DNA of 8,709 bases from Bacillota bacterium (GCA_023415835.1 JAEZJK010000108.1:1-8709), one strand, 5' to 3'. Counted from the first letter of the stretch, positions 1 through 6,613 are shown. Numbers and translations are program-made. The notes: generated by a model from the letters alone, not told the origin.

Positions 1-532
1 GACTCAAAGTAAACATGCCTAAGACTCCGGTAATCAAGGCGGCTATGAAAGGAGCTTGCCAGCCCCACAGTTCCGCCAGGTAAGCCCCGGATAATGATGC
101 GATTAACTGTCCCACATTGGAGACGGCGAATAAAAAACCCATTACCGGAGTTACTTTATCTTGAGGAAAATAAGTAGCAATTAGGACTGTCAAAGCCACC
201 CAGGTGGCTGCGGATACTCCCGCCAGGGCGCGGGCCCAAAACAAGGCTAAGGGCGATCCGGCCCAAATAAAAATGAGATTGGAGATAATCCCGGCGATCA
301 CACCCAAAACCACCAAAGGTTTTTTACGGCCGAAACGGTCGGCTAAAACCCCGGTAGGAATCCTAAAAATAGCTTGGGTCAGTCCATAGGCCCCACTGAC
401 CAAGCCAATCATCGATAGGGAGCCGCCAAGGTGCTTCACATAAGCCGGAAGGATTTGAGCATAAAAGTAGGTGGGCATCCAGAAGGTGAGTGTGACAATT
501 GAGAAAACCAGACGTCGTTGTTGTGGGTTCAT
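1..532 (-). CDS. MFS transporter, N-terminal 177 residues (cut by window edge)
   Basis: This is the first half of a major facilitator superfamily permease, an integral membrane secondary transporter; its C-terminal half lies beyond the left edge. I translated it from the ATG at 532-530, which follows AGGAATAAG on the minus strand. About five to six hydrophobic helices are visible. Between helices 2 and 3, at residues 61-71, is the signature motif A (GVLADRFGRKK), the family's hallmark cytoplasmic loop. An arginine/alanine-rich helix 4 (WARALAGVSAATWVAL) follows, as is usual in drug/metabolite MFS proteins. The substrate cannot be told from this half. It has its own promoter and no visible partner gene. 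Family confidence is high; specificity is unknown. Confidence 0.9.
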   Translation of the reverse strand, partial: MNPQQRRLVFSIVTLTFWMPTYFYAQILPAYVKHLGGSLSMIGLVSGAYGLTQAIFRIPTGVLADRFGRKKPLVVLGVIAGIISNLIFIWAGSPLALFWARALAGVSAATWVALTVLIATYFPQDKVTPVMGFLFAVSNVGQLIASLSGAYLAELWGWQAPFIAALITGVLGMFTLS

Positions 533-568
533 CTTATTCCTGCCTGTAAAATGTGTTTTGCTGAAATA

Positions 569-597
569 ATTATAACATATGCAGGGGAAAAGATAAA
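569..597 (-). promoter_or_regulatory. Probable extended -10 promoter of the MFS gene
   Basis: On the minus strand TATAAT lies at 574-569. It is preceded by TG one base upstream (TGTTATAAT), an extended -10 element. A weak -35 (TTTATC, 597-592) sits 17 bases further up. Transcription would start near 562, giving a leader of about 30 nt before the ATG at 532. Inferred from sequence only. Confidence 0.5.
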
Positions 598-964
598 TAA
601 GTGGGTGAATTCGCGGGTTTTATTTCAAAGAAAAAAGGTTACAAAACGGATCACACCTTATTCTAAGATAGAAGAGACGAAGTCGCGATAGAAATGGTTT
701 CCGCTTTTGCTTTTCCAAATGACCCCAATTATTATAAATAATCTGCAGGAAAGTGGATCTTTACCCAGAATAAAACTATTCAATTATTCTTATCAATTTT
801 TTATTACGATTAGAGGTGATTATTAAATTTGTCTTTTTTTAAACATATGGAATTTATTAGTTTGAAAGGGGTAGATTGAGTATAGATCATAGTTGATCGT
901 CACTTTTTTGATTTCGATTTTCAGAAAAAAGTACACTATGAAATCTGATATTATAAACACTTGC
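598..964. other. AT-rich intergenic stretch, no gene seen
   Basis: This divergent spacer separates the MFS gene from the ankyrin gene. It is rich in A/T runs. The longest start-to-stop frames are only a dozen or so codons and lack ribosome binding sites (for example ATG at 693). A TATTAT at 949-954 could be a -10 for the ankyrin gene, but no convincing -35 lies at the right distance. I see no RNA gene. Confidence 0.5.
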
Positions 965-978
965 AAGGAGGAATTGCT

Positions 979-1032
979 TTGAAAAAAGTCTTTGGGATCT
1001 CGTTATTGATGTTACTAATGTTATTTATATGA
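979..1032 (+). pseudogene. Severed signal-peptide start of the ankyrin gene
   Basis: A perfect ribosome binding site, AAGGAGG at 965-971, sits 7 bases before a TTG start at 979. The frame reads MKKVFGISLLMLLMLFI and then meets TGA at 1030-1032, formed with the first bases of the inserted 118-bp element. This is the basic n-region and hydrophobic core of a Sec signal peptide. Beyond the element the matching end appears in the open frame from 1150: YTNVAAAETN, with an AxA-type cleavage site (AAA|ET), running straight into the first ankyrin repeat. The two pieces are therefore very likely one former gene. Removing the element and one target copy (122 bp) does not restore the frame (TTT ATA TAC TAA); a further 1-nt loss or 2-nt gain is needed. 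The gene is thus broken by more than the insertion, or an indel followed it. Confidence 0.75.
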
Positions 1033-1152
1033 GCGAGTTTCATAAATCCTAGATTTATAATTTCGATACAATATATTGATAGACCAATCTGGGCTGAACA
1101 CCATATATTGTATCGAAATCTTACTAAATGTATTTATGAAACCGCCTAATAT
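1027..1152 (+). mobile_element. 118-bp MITE-like element, copy 1, with ATAT target duplication
   Basis: The element spans 1031-1148 and is flanked by ATAT at 1027-1030 and 1149-1152. Its ends are GAGCGAGTTTCAT (1031-1043) and, reading inward from the other end, TAGGCGGTTTCAT (1148-1136); the pairing TTTCATAAAT/ATTTATGAAA extends the terminal repeat. Inside is a perfect 17-bp inverted repeat (1060-1076 with 1103-1119) around a 26-nt loop (1077-1102). It has no coding capacity, so it would need a transposase from elsewhere. A second copy of identical length lies at 8587-8704 with its own 4-bp duplication (AGGT), which supports these borders. The left flank also holds a local 7-bp palindrome (1042-1048/1052-1058). 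It splits the signal peptide of the ankyrin gene. The transposase family is not identified. Confidence 0.8.
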
Positions 1153-1209
1153 ACTAACGTTGCGGCTGCTGAGACTAATATTTTTGTTCTTTGCAAAAGC
1201 GGAAGCTTA

Positions 1210-2826
1210 TTGGAAGTAAAATTAGCTCTCAAATTAGGTGCCGAAATAAATGTCACCGATAATAGGGGGAGAACTCCTTTAATGTATGCCGCTGCAAGTA
1301 ATTCTACTGAAGTAATCGAACTTCTTCTAAAAGAAGGAGCCAAAGTAGATGTCAAGGATAATCAGTCTTATACAGCTCTGGTTTATGCCTTAGATAATAA
1401 TAGAAGTTTCAAAATAATTAAAATGTTGGTTGATGCTGGGTCTGAAGTAGACTATAAATTCCCAAACGGTACCACCCCACTAATGGATGCTGCCGCATTT
1501 TGTACCGATACCAAAATAATTGATTTACTTATAGAAAAGGGCGCTAAAGTTAATGATGTGGATGATGACGGAAAAACAGCTCTGATGTGGGCTGCAAAAG
1601 AAAATACAAACCCAGATATAATAATTTCACTATTAAACCATGGTGCTGACCCAACTATAGGTTTGAATGATCCATACAATCCGAAAAGCGCATTGGATTA
1701 TGCTAATAATAAAATTAAACCTTCAAAAGCCTATGAAATTTTAGAGGTAGTATGTTCGGTTGACAACTTTACCAAGTTTTGCCTTACCGGTTCATCGGAA
1801 GAAATTGATAAAATGATTAGCTACGCAAGGAATCTTATTAACGTCAGGGATGGAAATGGGTATACCCCCTTGATGCATGTAGCCGCCGATGGTAGCAAAT
1901 TGGAACTATTAAAAAAATTCATCAATACGAGAGTGGATTTAAATCATCGGACCAAGGAAGGACTAACCCCTTTAATGGTTGCCTTAAAACTTAATAATAA
2001 TCTTGAGATGATAAATTTTCTGATTCAAAGCGGAGCAAAAACTGACTCCAGAGATAACAAAGGTTGGAATATTTTATACTATGCCGCAATGAACCAAAAC
2101 ACGCAGATTCTCACAGCGTTTTTAAAACCAGGCACCTTAGTCGATGTTAAAGGTGCTAATGGAGAGACCCCGCTGATGGTTGCTGCTGGAAATAATCCTA
2201 ATCCTCTGGCCTTGGAAATTTTAATAAAAGCCGGCGCTAAAGTAAATTCTTCCCAAGCCAATGGGTGGACCCCTTTAATTTGGGCGACAGTTTTTAATTC
2301 CAATCCTGAAGTTATGGCAACCTTAATTAAAAATGGCGCTAATATTCATGCCCGTACGGTTGGAAATTATTCAAGTATATATGACTCATTACAACAATCG
2401 ATAGGTGGAGGGACCGCTCTCATGTATGCCATTAGAAACGAGCAGATCCAAAAAGTCAGTATTCTTTTGAAAAACGGAGCTCTTTTTATTAAAGACACTA
2501 AGACTGGGAAAAGAAGTGAGGTTGTTGATGGTGGTAATGTTACTCCATTAATGGTTGCAAGTTCTCATAACAAGAATACTGATATTCTAAATCTGCTGAT
2601 CGATAGTGGATCCAATGTTAATGCAATAAGTAAATACGGGATAACTTCATTAATGTATGCGGCTGGAAAAACTGAGAATCAGGAAGTAATATTGATATTG
2701 CTTAAAGCAGGCGCGAATCCAAAACTTAAAGATGCAACCGGAGATATGGCTTTAGATTATGCAAAGAAAAATTATAACCTTAATAACACTGATGCGTTTT
2801 GGAAATTAAACGATTTAAGTTATTGA
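1210..2826 (+). CDS. Ankyrin-repeat protein, 5' end disrupted
   Basis: The product is almost entirely ankyrin repeats, a helix-turn-helix scaffold for protein binding; no enzymatic domain is seen. About fourteen 33-36-residue units can be counted, with cores such as RTPLMYAAA, KTALMWAA, ETPLMVAAG and ITSLMYAAG and turns like GAKVNSSQANG. The repeats fall into two blocks, each closed by an ALDYA motif (near residues 159 and 516), suggesting an internal duplication. The frame is open from 1150, and the first repeat clearly begins near 1171 (ETNIFVLCKSGSLLEV). The TTG at 1210 therefore removes half of repeat 1 and is only the first usable start; GGAAG four bases upstream is a weak ribosome site. 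The original start was the TTG at 979, with a signal peptide, so the protein was probably exported. It is more AT-rich than ahcY and may be acquired. The long intact frame suggests recent disruption or residual expression. Confidence 0.85.
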   Translation: MEVKLALKLGAEINVTDNRGRTPLMYAAASNSTEVIELLLKEGAKVDVKDNQSYTALVYALDNNRSFKIIKMLVDAGSEVDYKFPNGTTPLMDAAAFCTDTKIIDLLIEKGAKVNDVDDDGKTALMWAAKENTNPDIIISLLNHGADPTIGLNDPYNPKSALDYANNKIKPSKAYEILEVVCSVDNFTKFCLTGSSEEIDKMISYARNLINVRDGNGYTPLMHVAADGSKLELLKKFINTRVDLNHRTKEGLTPLMVALKLNNNLEMINFLIQSGAKTDSRDNKGWNILYYAAMNQNTQILTAFLKPGTLVDVKGANGETPLMVAAGNNPNPLALEILIKAGAKVNSSQANGWTPLIWATVFNSNPEVMATLIKNGANIHARTVGNYSSIYDSLQQSIGGGTALMYAIRNEQIQKVSILLKNGALFIKDTKTGKRSEVVDGGNVTPLMVASSHNKNTDILNLLIDSGSNVNAISKYGITSLMYAAGKTENQEVILILLKAGANPKLKDATGDMALDYAKKNYNLNNTDAFWKLNDLSY

Positions 2827-2848
2827 TTAATTGAAAAGGCAACATTCT

Positions 2849-2877
2849 AAAACCGGCGGTTCACCCCCGCCGGTTTT
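2849..2877 (+). terminator. Rho-independent terminator after the ankyrin gene (bidirectional)
   Basis: AAAACCGGCGG (2849-2859) pairs with CCGCCGGTTTT (2867-2877) around a 7-nt loop, 22 bp after the ankyrin stop. A run of four T follows on both strands, so it may also stop transcription arriving from hicBA on the minus strand. Confidence 0.85.
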
Positions 2878-2973
2878 CTCGATCCTATCAACTGAAATTT
2901 GATGAATTTCGGTATTCATAGAAGACGCATCGAATGCGCTAGATTCATAATTTTTTTTAGCTCAATTTTGAAT

Positions 2974-3135
2974 AATGGTTGATCCAAGATATCTATTTAT
3001 TCTCCCGCAGAGACGCTGAGGCGCGGAGAAAACCTTAAAAAACACATTTTTGTTTTGCCCGTAAACTCTGCGCCTTGCGCCTCTGCGCGAGATATTGTTT
3101 TTGGTTTTAGATAAGCAGATCCTCAATCAACCATT
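2974..3135. repeat. 162-bp imperfect inverted repeat with CGCAGAG-type arms
   Basis: The outer ends are AATGGTTGAT (2974-2983) and its exact complement ATCAACCATT (3126-3135). Inside, a GC-rich arm at 3001-3028 (containing CGCAGAGACGC and GGCGCGGAG) is matched, with a few mismatches, by the reverse complement of 3065-3091 (CTCTGCGCC...CTCTGCGCGAG). The AT-rich centre includes TTTTTGTTTT. The whole could fold into a long hairpin. It lies in the convergent gap between the ankyrin gene and hicA. No reading frame or target duplication is obvious. It resembles interspersed intergenic palindromes of bacteria; its identity is inferred from form only. Confidence 0.6.
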
Positions 3136-3156
3136 CTTGAGAATACAACCTTTTTT

Positions 3157-3381
3157 TTAAAGCAACTCTTTAAACTCGTCAACGGTCAAACCTGCCTCAC
3201 GAATCATAGCTCGTAATGTTCCTTTTGCAACTTCTCTATGATCGGGAACGGTTACCCGCCTATAGGGAGGAACGTTTTGCCTTAGTATGATATGACTACC
3301 TCGCTGTCGGTCTTCTTCATAACCAATCTTACTTAATGCTTTAACTACCTCCCGTCCGGAAATTAGAGGCAACTCGCTCAC
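3157..3381 (-). CDS. hicA: HicA-family mRNA interferase toxin
   Basis: This small basic protein of 74 residues is of the HicA/YcfA type, a double-stranded-RNA-binding-fold toxin that cleaves mRNA. The fold's order is visible: an N-terminal helix (SGREVVKALSKIGYE), the catalytic-histidine strand RQRGSHIILR with His30, then the VPDHREVAKGTLRAMIREAGL segment that closes the domain. Length is normal for the family. The start is GTG (3381-3379), overlapping the hicB stop by four bases (GTGA), so it is translationally coupled to the antitoxin. The order antitoxin first, toxin second is the reverse of the classic hicAB but common for these short pairs. Active-site residues appear intact. Confidence 0.9.
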   Translation of the reverse strand: MSELPLISGREVVKALSKIGYEEDRQRGSHIILRQNVPPYRRVTVPDHREVAKGTLRAMIREAGLTVDEFKELL

Positions 3382-3590
3382 ATGGATACCTCCACGAACT
3401 CTTCAGTTATTGGCGGAGGAATTGGTTCGTTATGAGCAGTCAAACTTTCCAGATAAACAGCGATTGCTTCTTTAATATTAACCAGCGCTTCTTCGCGGGT
3501 TTGCCCTTGAGAAATACAGCCGGGCAGCGCCGGTACTTCCGCTACATAGACCCCATCCTCATCTTGTTCAACAAGTACTCTATATTTCAT
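3378..3590 (-). CDS. hicB: HicB-like antitoxin, short form
   Basis: This 70-residue protein has the HicB/UPF0150 partial RNase H-like fold: strand MKYRVLVEQDEDGVYVAEVP, the signature ALPGCISQGQTREEALVNIKEAI, and an acidic C-terminal tail (PITEEFVEV). It should bind and neutralise HicA, encoded immediately downstream. No C-terminal helix-turn-helix or ribbon-helix-helix DNA-binding domain is present, so it probably cannot autoregulate alone; full-length HicB proteins are usually well over 100 residues. The start ATG (3590-3588) is preceded by a strong GGGGGAG ribosome site. The stop overlaps the hicA start. A sigmaA-type promoter lies just upstream. Confidence 0.88.
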   Translation of the reverse strand: MKYRVLVEQDEDGVYVAEVPALPGCISQGQTREEALVNIKEAIAVYLESLTAHNEPIPPPITEEFVEVSM

Positions 3591-3636
3591 TTTTTCTCCC
3601 CCTTAACCCCATTAATACAACTTATTTTTCAGATTA

Positions 3637-3665
3637 AGTATATCCTAATTTGGAAATAGTTGCAA
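3637..3665 (-). promoter_or_regulatory. Promoter of hicBA
   Basis: On the minus strand TTGCAA (3665-3660) and TATACT (3642-3637) are separated by exactly 17 bases, a near-consensus sigmaA/sigma70 promoter. The start would be near 3630, giving a leader of about 40 nt to hicB. No clear operator palindrome overlaps it, in line with an antitoxin lacking a DNA-binding domain. Confidence 0.7.
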
Positions 3666-3784
3666 ACCCCTCTTTTCGAATTGAGAACCTCCTTGAAATA
3701 GGCAAAAACACATTCGTCCTCCACCATCTTCTGCAACAATTTACTCGTTTTACTCAGCGACAAGACCAGTGGGTCAAGGCCTCA

Positions 3785-3816
3785 GAAAAACAAAGACCAC
3801 TATGAAGTGGCCTTTG
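3785..3816 (-). terminator. Rho-independent terminator downstream of ahcY
   Basis: Read on the minus strand, CAAAGGCCACT (3816-3806) pairs with AGTGGTCTTTG (3801-3791) around a TCAT loop, with one G-U pair, and TTTTTC follows (3790-3785). It lies about 130 nt past the ahcY stop. The wobble pairs only in minus-strand RNA, which agrees with the assigned direction. Confidence 0.7.
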
Positions 3817-3908
3817 TCGTCAATCAATAAACTTGAATCGGCACATAAACGTGTTATTAATCTTAGATCCAGGTAACCTAAATCGACGGCCTCTGCCCAA
3901 TCTGCTTT

Positions 3909-3944
3909 ATCTGCGGCATCTGCGATATCTGTGGCATCCGCGAT
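3909..3944. repeat. Two 18-bp tandem units of an ATCTGCGGC/ATCTGCGAT motif
   Basis: ATCTGCGGCATCTGCGAT (3909-3926) is followed directly by ATCTGTGGCATCCGCGAT (3927-3944), which differs at two positions; each unit is itself two related 9-mers. A further partial unit (AATCTGC) precedes it. It ends two bases before the ahcY stop codon. Function unknown. Confidence 0.65.
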
Positions 3945-3946
3945 CA

Positions 3947-5203
3947 TCAGGTCCCTATATCATAACTGGCCAAGTACTTCTCTTGCTCCGGGGTTAGTTT
4001 TTCCAGTTTTACATTCATACTCGCCAGCTTCAACCGGGCAATCTCTTGGTCAATTGCTTCCGGGACAGGATAGACTTTCTTTTCCAGGTTTTTAGCATTC
4101 CGGTGCATATATTCCGCGGCCAAAGCCTGGTTAGCGAAGCTCATATCCATCACTACCGCCGGGTGTCCTTCTGCCGAAGCCAAATTGACCAGCCGGCCTT
4201 CGGCTAATAATCTAATCCGGCGGCCGTCGGTTAAGACGAATTCTTCCACATTCTCTCGGGCTAGATGTTTTTCCTTAGAAAGTTTCTCCAAGGCCGGGAT
4301 ATTAATCTCCACGTCAAAGTGGCCCGAATTGCAGACTATGGCTCCATCTTTCATCACTTTAAAATGGCGTTCATCGATGACGCTGGTATTACCGGTAACC
4401 GTTACAAAGATATCGCCGATCCGGGCGGCTTCATCCATATCCATGACCCGGAACCCGTCCATCACCGCTTCCAAACCTTTTAAAGGATCAATTTCGGTAA
4501 CTACCACGTTGGCTCCGGCGCCTCTGGCCCTCATGGCGAGGCCCCTGCCGCACCAACCGTATCCGGCAATCACAAAGGTGGTCCCGGCGATCAGAAAATT
4601 GGTAGCCCGCAAGATACCGTCAATTGTCGACTGGCCGGTGCCGTAGCGGTTGTCAAACATATGCTTGGTTAAAGCGTCATTAACAGCGATAATCGGGTAC
4701 TGTAAAACGCCCTGCTTCTCCATGGCCTTTAAACGGATAACGCCGGTGGTAGTTTCCTCAGTCCCCCCAATGATCCCGGGGATTAATTCAGTGCGTTTGG
4801 TATGGAGTGTATTAACAACATCCGCGCCGTCATCCATGGTAATTTGAGGTTTGGTGTCAAGCACCTGGTTAATGTGGCGGTAGTAAACTTCATCATTCTC
4901 GCCCCGTATGGCATATGTAGGGATTTCATAAACTAAGTTTAAGGCGGCGGCTACCGAATCCTGGGTTGAAAGTGGGTTAGACGCGCAAAGCGCTACTTCA
5001 GCCCCGCCCGCTTTTAAAGTCCGCATTAAGTTCGCGGTTTCGGTGGTAACATGCAAACAGGCCCCAACCCTTAATCCTTTGAGAGGTTTCTCTTTTTCCC
5101 ACGCTTTACGAATCGAAGCCAAAACCGGCATACTGGCGTCAGCCCATTCGATCCGGCGTTTTCCTTCTTGAGATAATGCTGCGTCTTTATAATCGCCCGA
5201 CAA
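3947..5203 (-). CDS. ahcY: S-adenosylhomocysteine hydrolase (adenosylhomocysteinase)
   Basis: This cytosolic enzyme splits S-adenosylhomocysteine reversibly into adenosine and homocysteine using bound NAD+, removing the product inhibitor of methyltransferases in the activated methyl cycle. The 418 residues carry the family landmarks: substrate site H51/T53 (CLHVTTET), D125, E150 (GGTEETTTGV), K180, D184 and N185 (NDALTKHMFDNRYGTGQS), the NAD-binding glycine loop GYGWCGRG (214-221) with E237 at the strand end, CNSGHFDVEI around H295, and H347 in LASAEGHPAV. The insert and C-terminal Lys/Tyr tail of eukaryotic enzymes are missing, as in archaeal and thermophilic bacterial forms. The start is TTG (5203-5201), with GGAG nine bases upstream; an in-frame TGA at 5209 excludes a longer protein. 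It is a single-gene unit with its own promoter and terminator. Confidence 0.97.
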   Translation of the reverse strand: MSGDYKDAALSQEGKRRIEWADASMPVLASIRKAWEKEKPLKGLRVGACLHVTTETANLMRTLKAGGAEVALCASNPLSTQDSVAAALNLVYEIPTYAIRGENDEVYYRHINQVLDTKPQITMDDGADVVNTLHTKRTELIPGIIGGTEETTTGVIRLKAMEKQGVLQYPIIAVNDALTKHMFDNRYGTGQSTIDGILRATNFLIAGTTFVIAGYGWCGRGLAMRARGAGANVVVTEIDPLKGLEAVMDGFRVMDMDEAARIGDIFVTVTGNTSVIDERHFKVMKDGAIVCNSGHFDVEINIPALEKLSKEKHLARENVEEFVLTDGRRIRLLAEGRLVNLASAEGHPAVVMDMSFANQALAAEYMHRNAKNLEKKVYPVPEAIDQEIARLKLASMNVKLEKLTPEQEKYLASYDIGT

Positions 5204-5263
5204 TAATCATCACTCCATTTGTTTAGATTTTAACTGTAGCAAATATTGGTAATAAAACACCTT

Positions 5264-5292
5264 ATTATACCATAATGCTCGGTCAATAAAAG
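5264..5292 (-). promoter_or_regulatory. Extended -10 promoter of ahcY
   Basis: On the minus strand TATAAT (5269-5264) is preceded by TG one base upstream (TGGTATAAT), an extended -10. The -35 position (CTTTTA, 5292-5287) is poor. The leader to the TTG start is about 55 nt, too short for the large SAM riboswitches, and I see no riboswitch-like fold. Confidence 0.6.
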
Positions 5293-5314
5293 CTATTCAT
5301 TAATATATTTTTCT

Positions 5315-6613
5315 TTATTTAATCATAATTTTTTTTAGAAGCCTAAAGAACACTAACCGATAATCATTCCAATCCAACCTAGTAAAATAGAAATGCCTAA
5401 ATCCAAGCCCGGTCCTTTGATAAAAAAGTATGCCCATTATCACCAATGATATAAGATAAGAGCCGGTTGTCGCCAAGGCCCCGCCGATCATCCCGACCCG
5501 GGGTATTAAGAGCAAGCTTATCCCTATATTAATAATGGTTGATATTAGCGCAATTAATAGCGGGATCCTGGATTTACCGAGATTATTCGTAAAATAGGCG
5601 GCAAAGATGTTTACTAAACCATAAGCTAAAACTCCGGGAAGTAGAATTCGGAATGGCGCTAGCGATGGCCGGTAAACTTCACCGTAAATCACGGGTAAGA
5701 ATAATTCAACCGCACACCAGATTAGGATCCCTAATCCTAGGTTAAGGTAAAAAGTATGCCGGACCGCTTTGGCAGTCAAATCAGCAGCTTGCTCCTTCCC
5801 TGCCATTCCCACCCGGGCATAAATTGCAGTGGTAACCGCGGTAGACGTGAACCAAAGCGTCTCAGCCCCTGAAACCGCCACCGCATACAACCCCAACCTT
5901 GCCGTCCCTAAAAAATGAACCAACAGAAACATAACGATCCGGTAATTTAAAAAAGAAATCAAATTGACTAAACCAAGTGGCCAGCCGAAAGAGAGCATCT
6001 CCCTTAATAATTCTTTTGCGAAAACTCCGTGATCAGGAGAACCCCAATATTCAACGGTTGCCATAAAACACCAAACCAGCAGTAACAGCTGGGGAATAAT
6101 CCAACATATCAACGTTCCGGTAACCCCTGCTTTTAAATAGAAGAACCCTGGGATTAATAGGAGCAGCCAAAATAAATTCGGGCTAAAAGCATACCAATTA
6201 ACAGCAGTAACCCGGTTTAACCCAAGAAATACCCCGTGAAAATTGGTGAGTAACAAAGCCAAAGGCGCATTTAAAATGATAACCCACATATACTCCGGGA
6301 AGAATGGGGGATTAAACCAGGTATAGAGCCAAATACCGATTATGGTTAAAAACCCAACTGACATGCTATATATGATAGCTGTCTTTAGGATCGATCGTGG
6401 CGGTTCATTTAACCGCGATATCCGATAAGTAATTGCGCCCCCCAAATTCCCAAATAAGTATATGTAAATGTTATTGACCAGAAACGCCAGCACTAAACTG
6501 CCTTTTCCGGCAGGTCCCAAAAATCTAGCGGTTAAAACCCCTATTAAAAAATTGATAATTAAATTGGCAAAACGAAATAAATAAGTTTGAAAGCTATCGG
6601 CAGCGATCCCCAT
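5315..6613 (-). CDS. Polysaccharide/oligosaccharide flippase-like membrane protein (Wzx/MVF type)
   Basis: This is a very hydrophobic protein of about 430 residues with roughly 12 membrane helices, in the multidrug/oligosaccharide-lipid/polysaccharide exporter superfamily. Such proteins flip undecaprenyl-linked sugars across the inner membrane. The N-terminal signature is typical: two helices joined by FLIGVLTARFLGPAGKG, then LAFLVNNIYIYLFGNLGGA. Later helices include LISTIINIGISLLLIPRVG and GGALATTGSYLISLV, as in Wzx and related proteins; a basic C-terminus (FFRLLKKIMIK) follows. The frame can open at ATG 6634, which lacks a ribosome site. The ATG at 6613 has TTGAGG six bases upstream and is preferred; the seven extra residues are mostly basic or hydrophobic. 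No glycosyltransferase or polymerase genes adjoin it, so the substrate is unknown. It has its own promoter. Confidence 0.82.
   Translation of the reverse strand: MGIAADSFQTYLFRFANLIINFLIGVLTARFLGPAGKGSLVLAFLVNNIYIYLFGNLGGAITYRISRLNEPPRSILKTAIIYSMSVGFLTIIGIWLYTWFNPPFFPEYMWVIILNAPLALLLTNFHGVFLGLNRVTAVNWYAFSPNLFWLLLLIPGFFYLKAGVTGTLICWIIPQLLLLVWCFMATVEYWGSPDHGVFAKELLREMLSFGWPLGLVNLISFLNYRIVMFLLVHFLGTARLGLYAVAVSGAETLWFTSTAVTTAIYARVGMAGKEQAADLTAKAVRHTFYLNLGLGILIWCAVELFLPVIYGEVYRPSLAPFRILLPGVLAYGLVNIFAAYFTNNLGKSRIPLLIALISTIINIGISLLLIPRVGMIGGALATTGSYLISLVIMGILFYQRTGLGFRHFYFTRLDWNDYRLVFFRLLKKIMIK

Larger units (their letters stand above)
3666..3946. other. Intergenic region between hicBA and ahcY
   Basis: No complete gene is seen. 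The stretch holds the ahcY terminator (3785-3816) and an 18-bp tandem repeat (3909-3944). On the plus strand a stop-free frame from about 3638 to 3804 gives protein-like sequence (LLQQFTRFTQRQDQWVKASE) but has no start codon or ribosome site. It may be a relic or chance. Confidence 0.5.

Noticed and set aside
204..389. Plus-strand frame of 61 codons
   Set aside because: It is antisense to the MFS gene, whose motif A and helices are clear on the minus strand.
1031..1148. CRISPR array or repeat unit
   Set aside because: Only two distant, inverted copies exist, with diverged interiors; no regularly spaced direct repeats.
1027..1152. Self-splicing intron or translational bypass element in the ankyrin gene
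   Set aside because: At 118 bp it is too short for a group I or II intron, it has transposon-like ends with a target duplication, and removal does not restore the frame.
3432..3659. Plus-strand frame of 75 codons
   Set aside because: It is antisense to hicB and its promoter, with no ribosome site.
4185..4847. Plus-strand frames opposite ahcY
   Set aside because: They are shadows of a fully conserved enzyme on the minus strand; their amino-acid composition is atypical.
5204..5263. SAM or SAH riboswitch in the ahcY leader
   Set aside because: The leader from the likely start site is only about 55 nt and AT-rich; I could find no conserved riboswitch core or attenuator.
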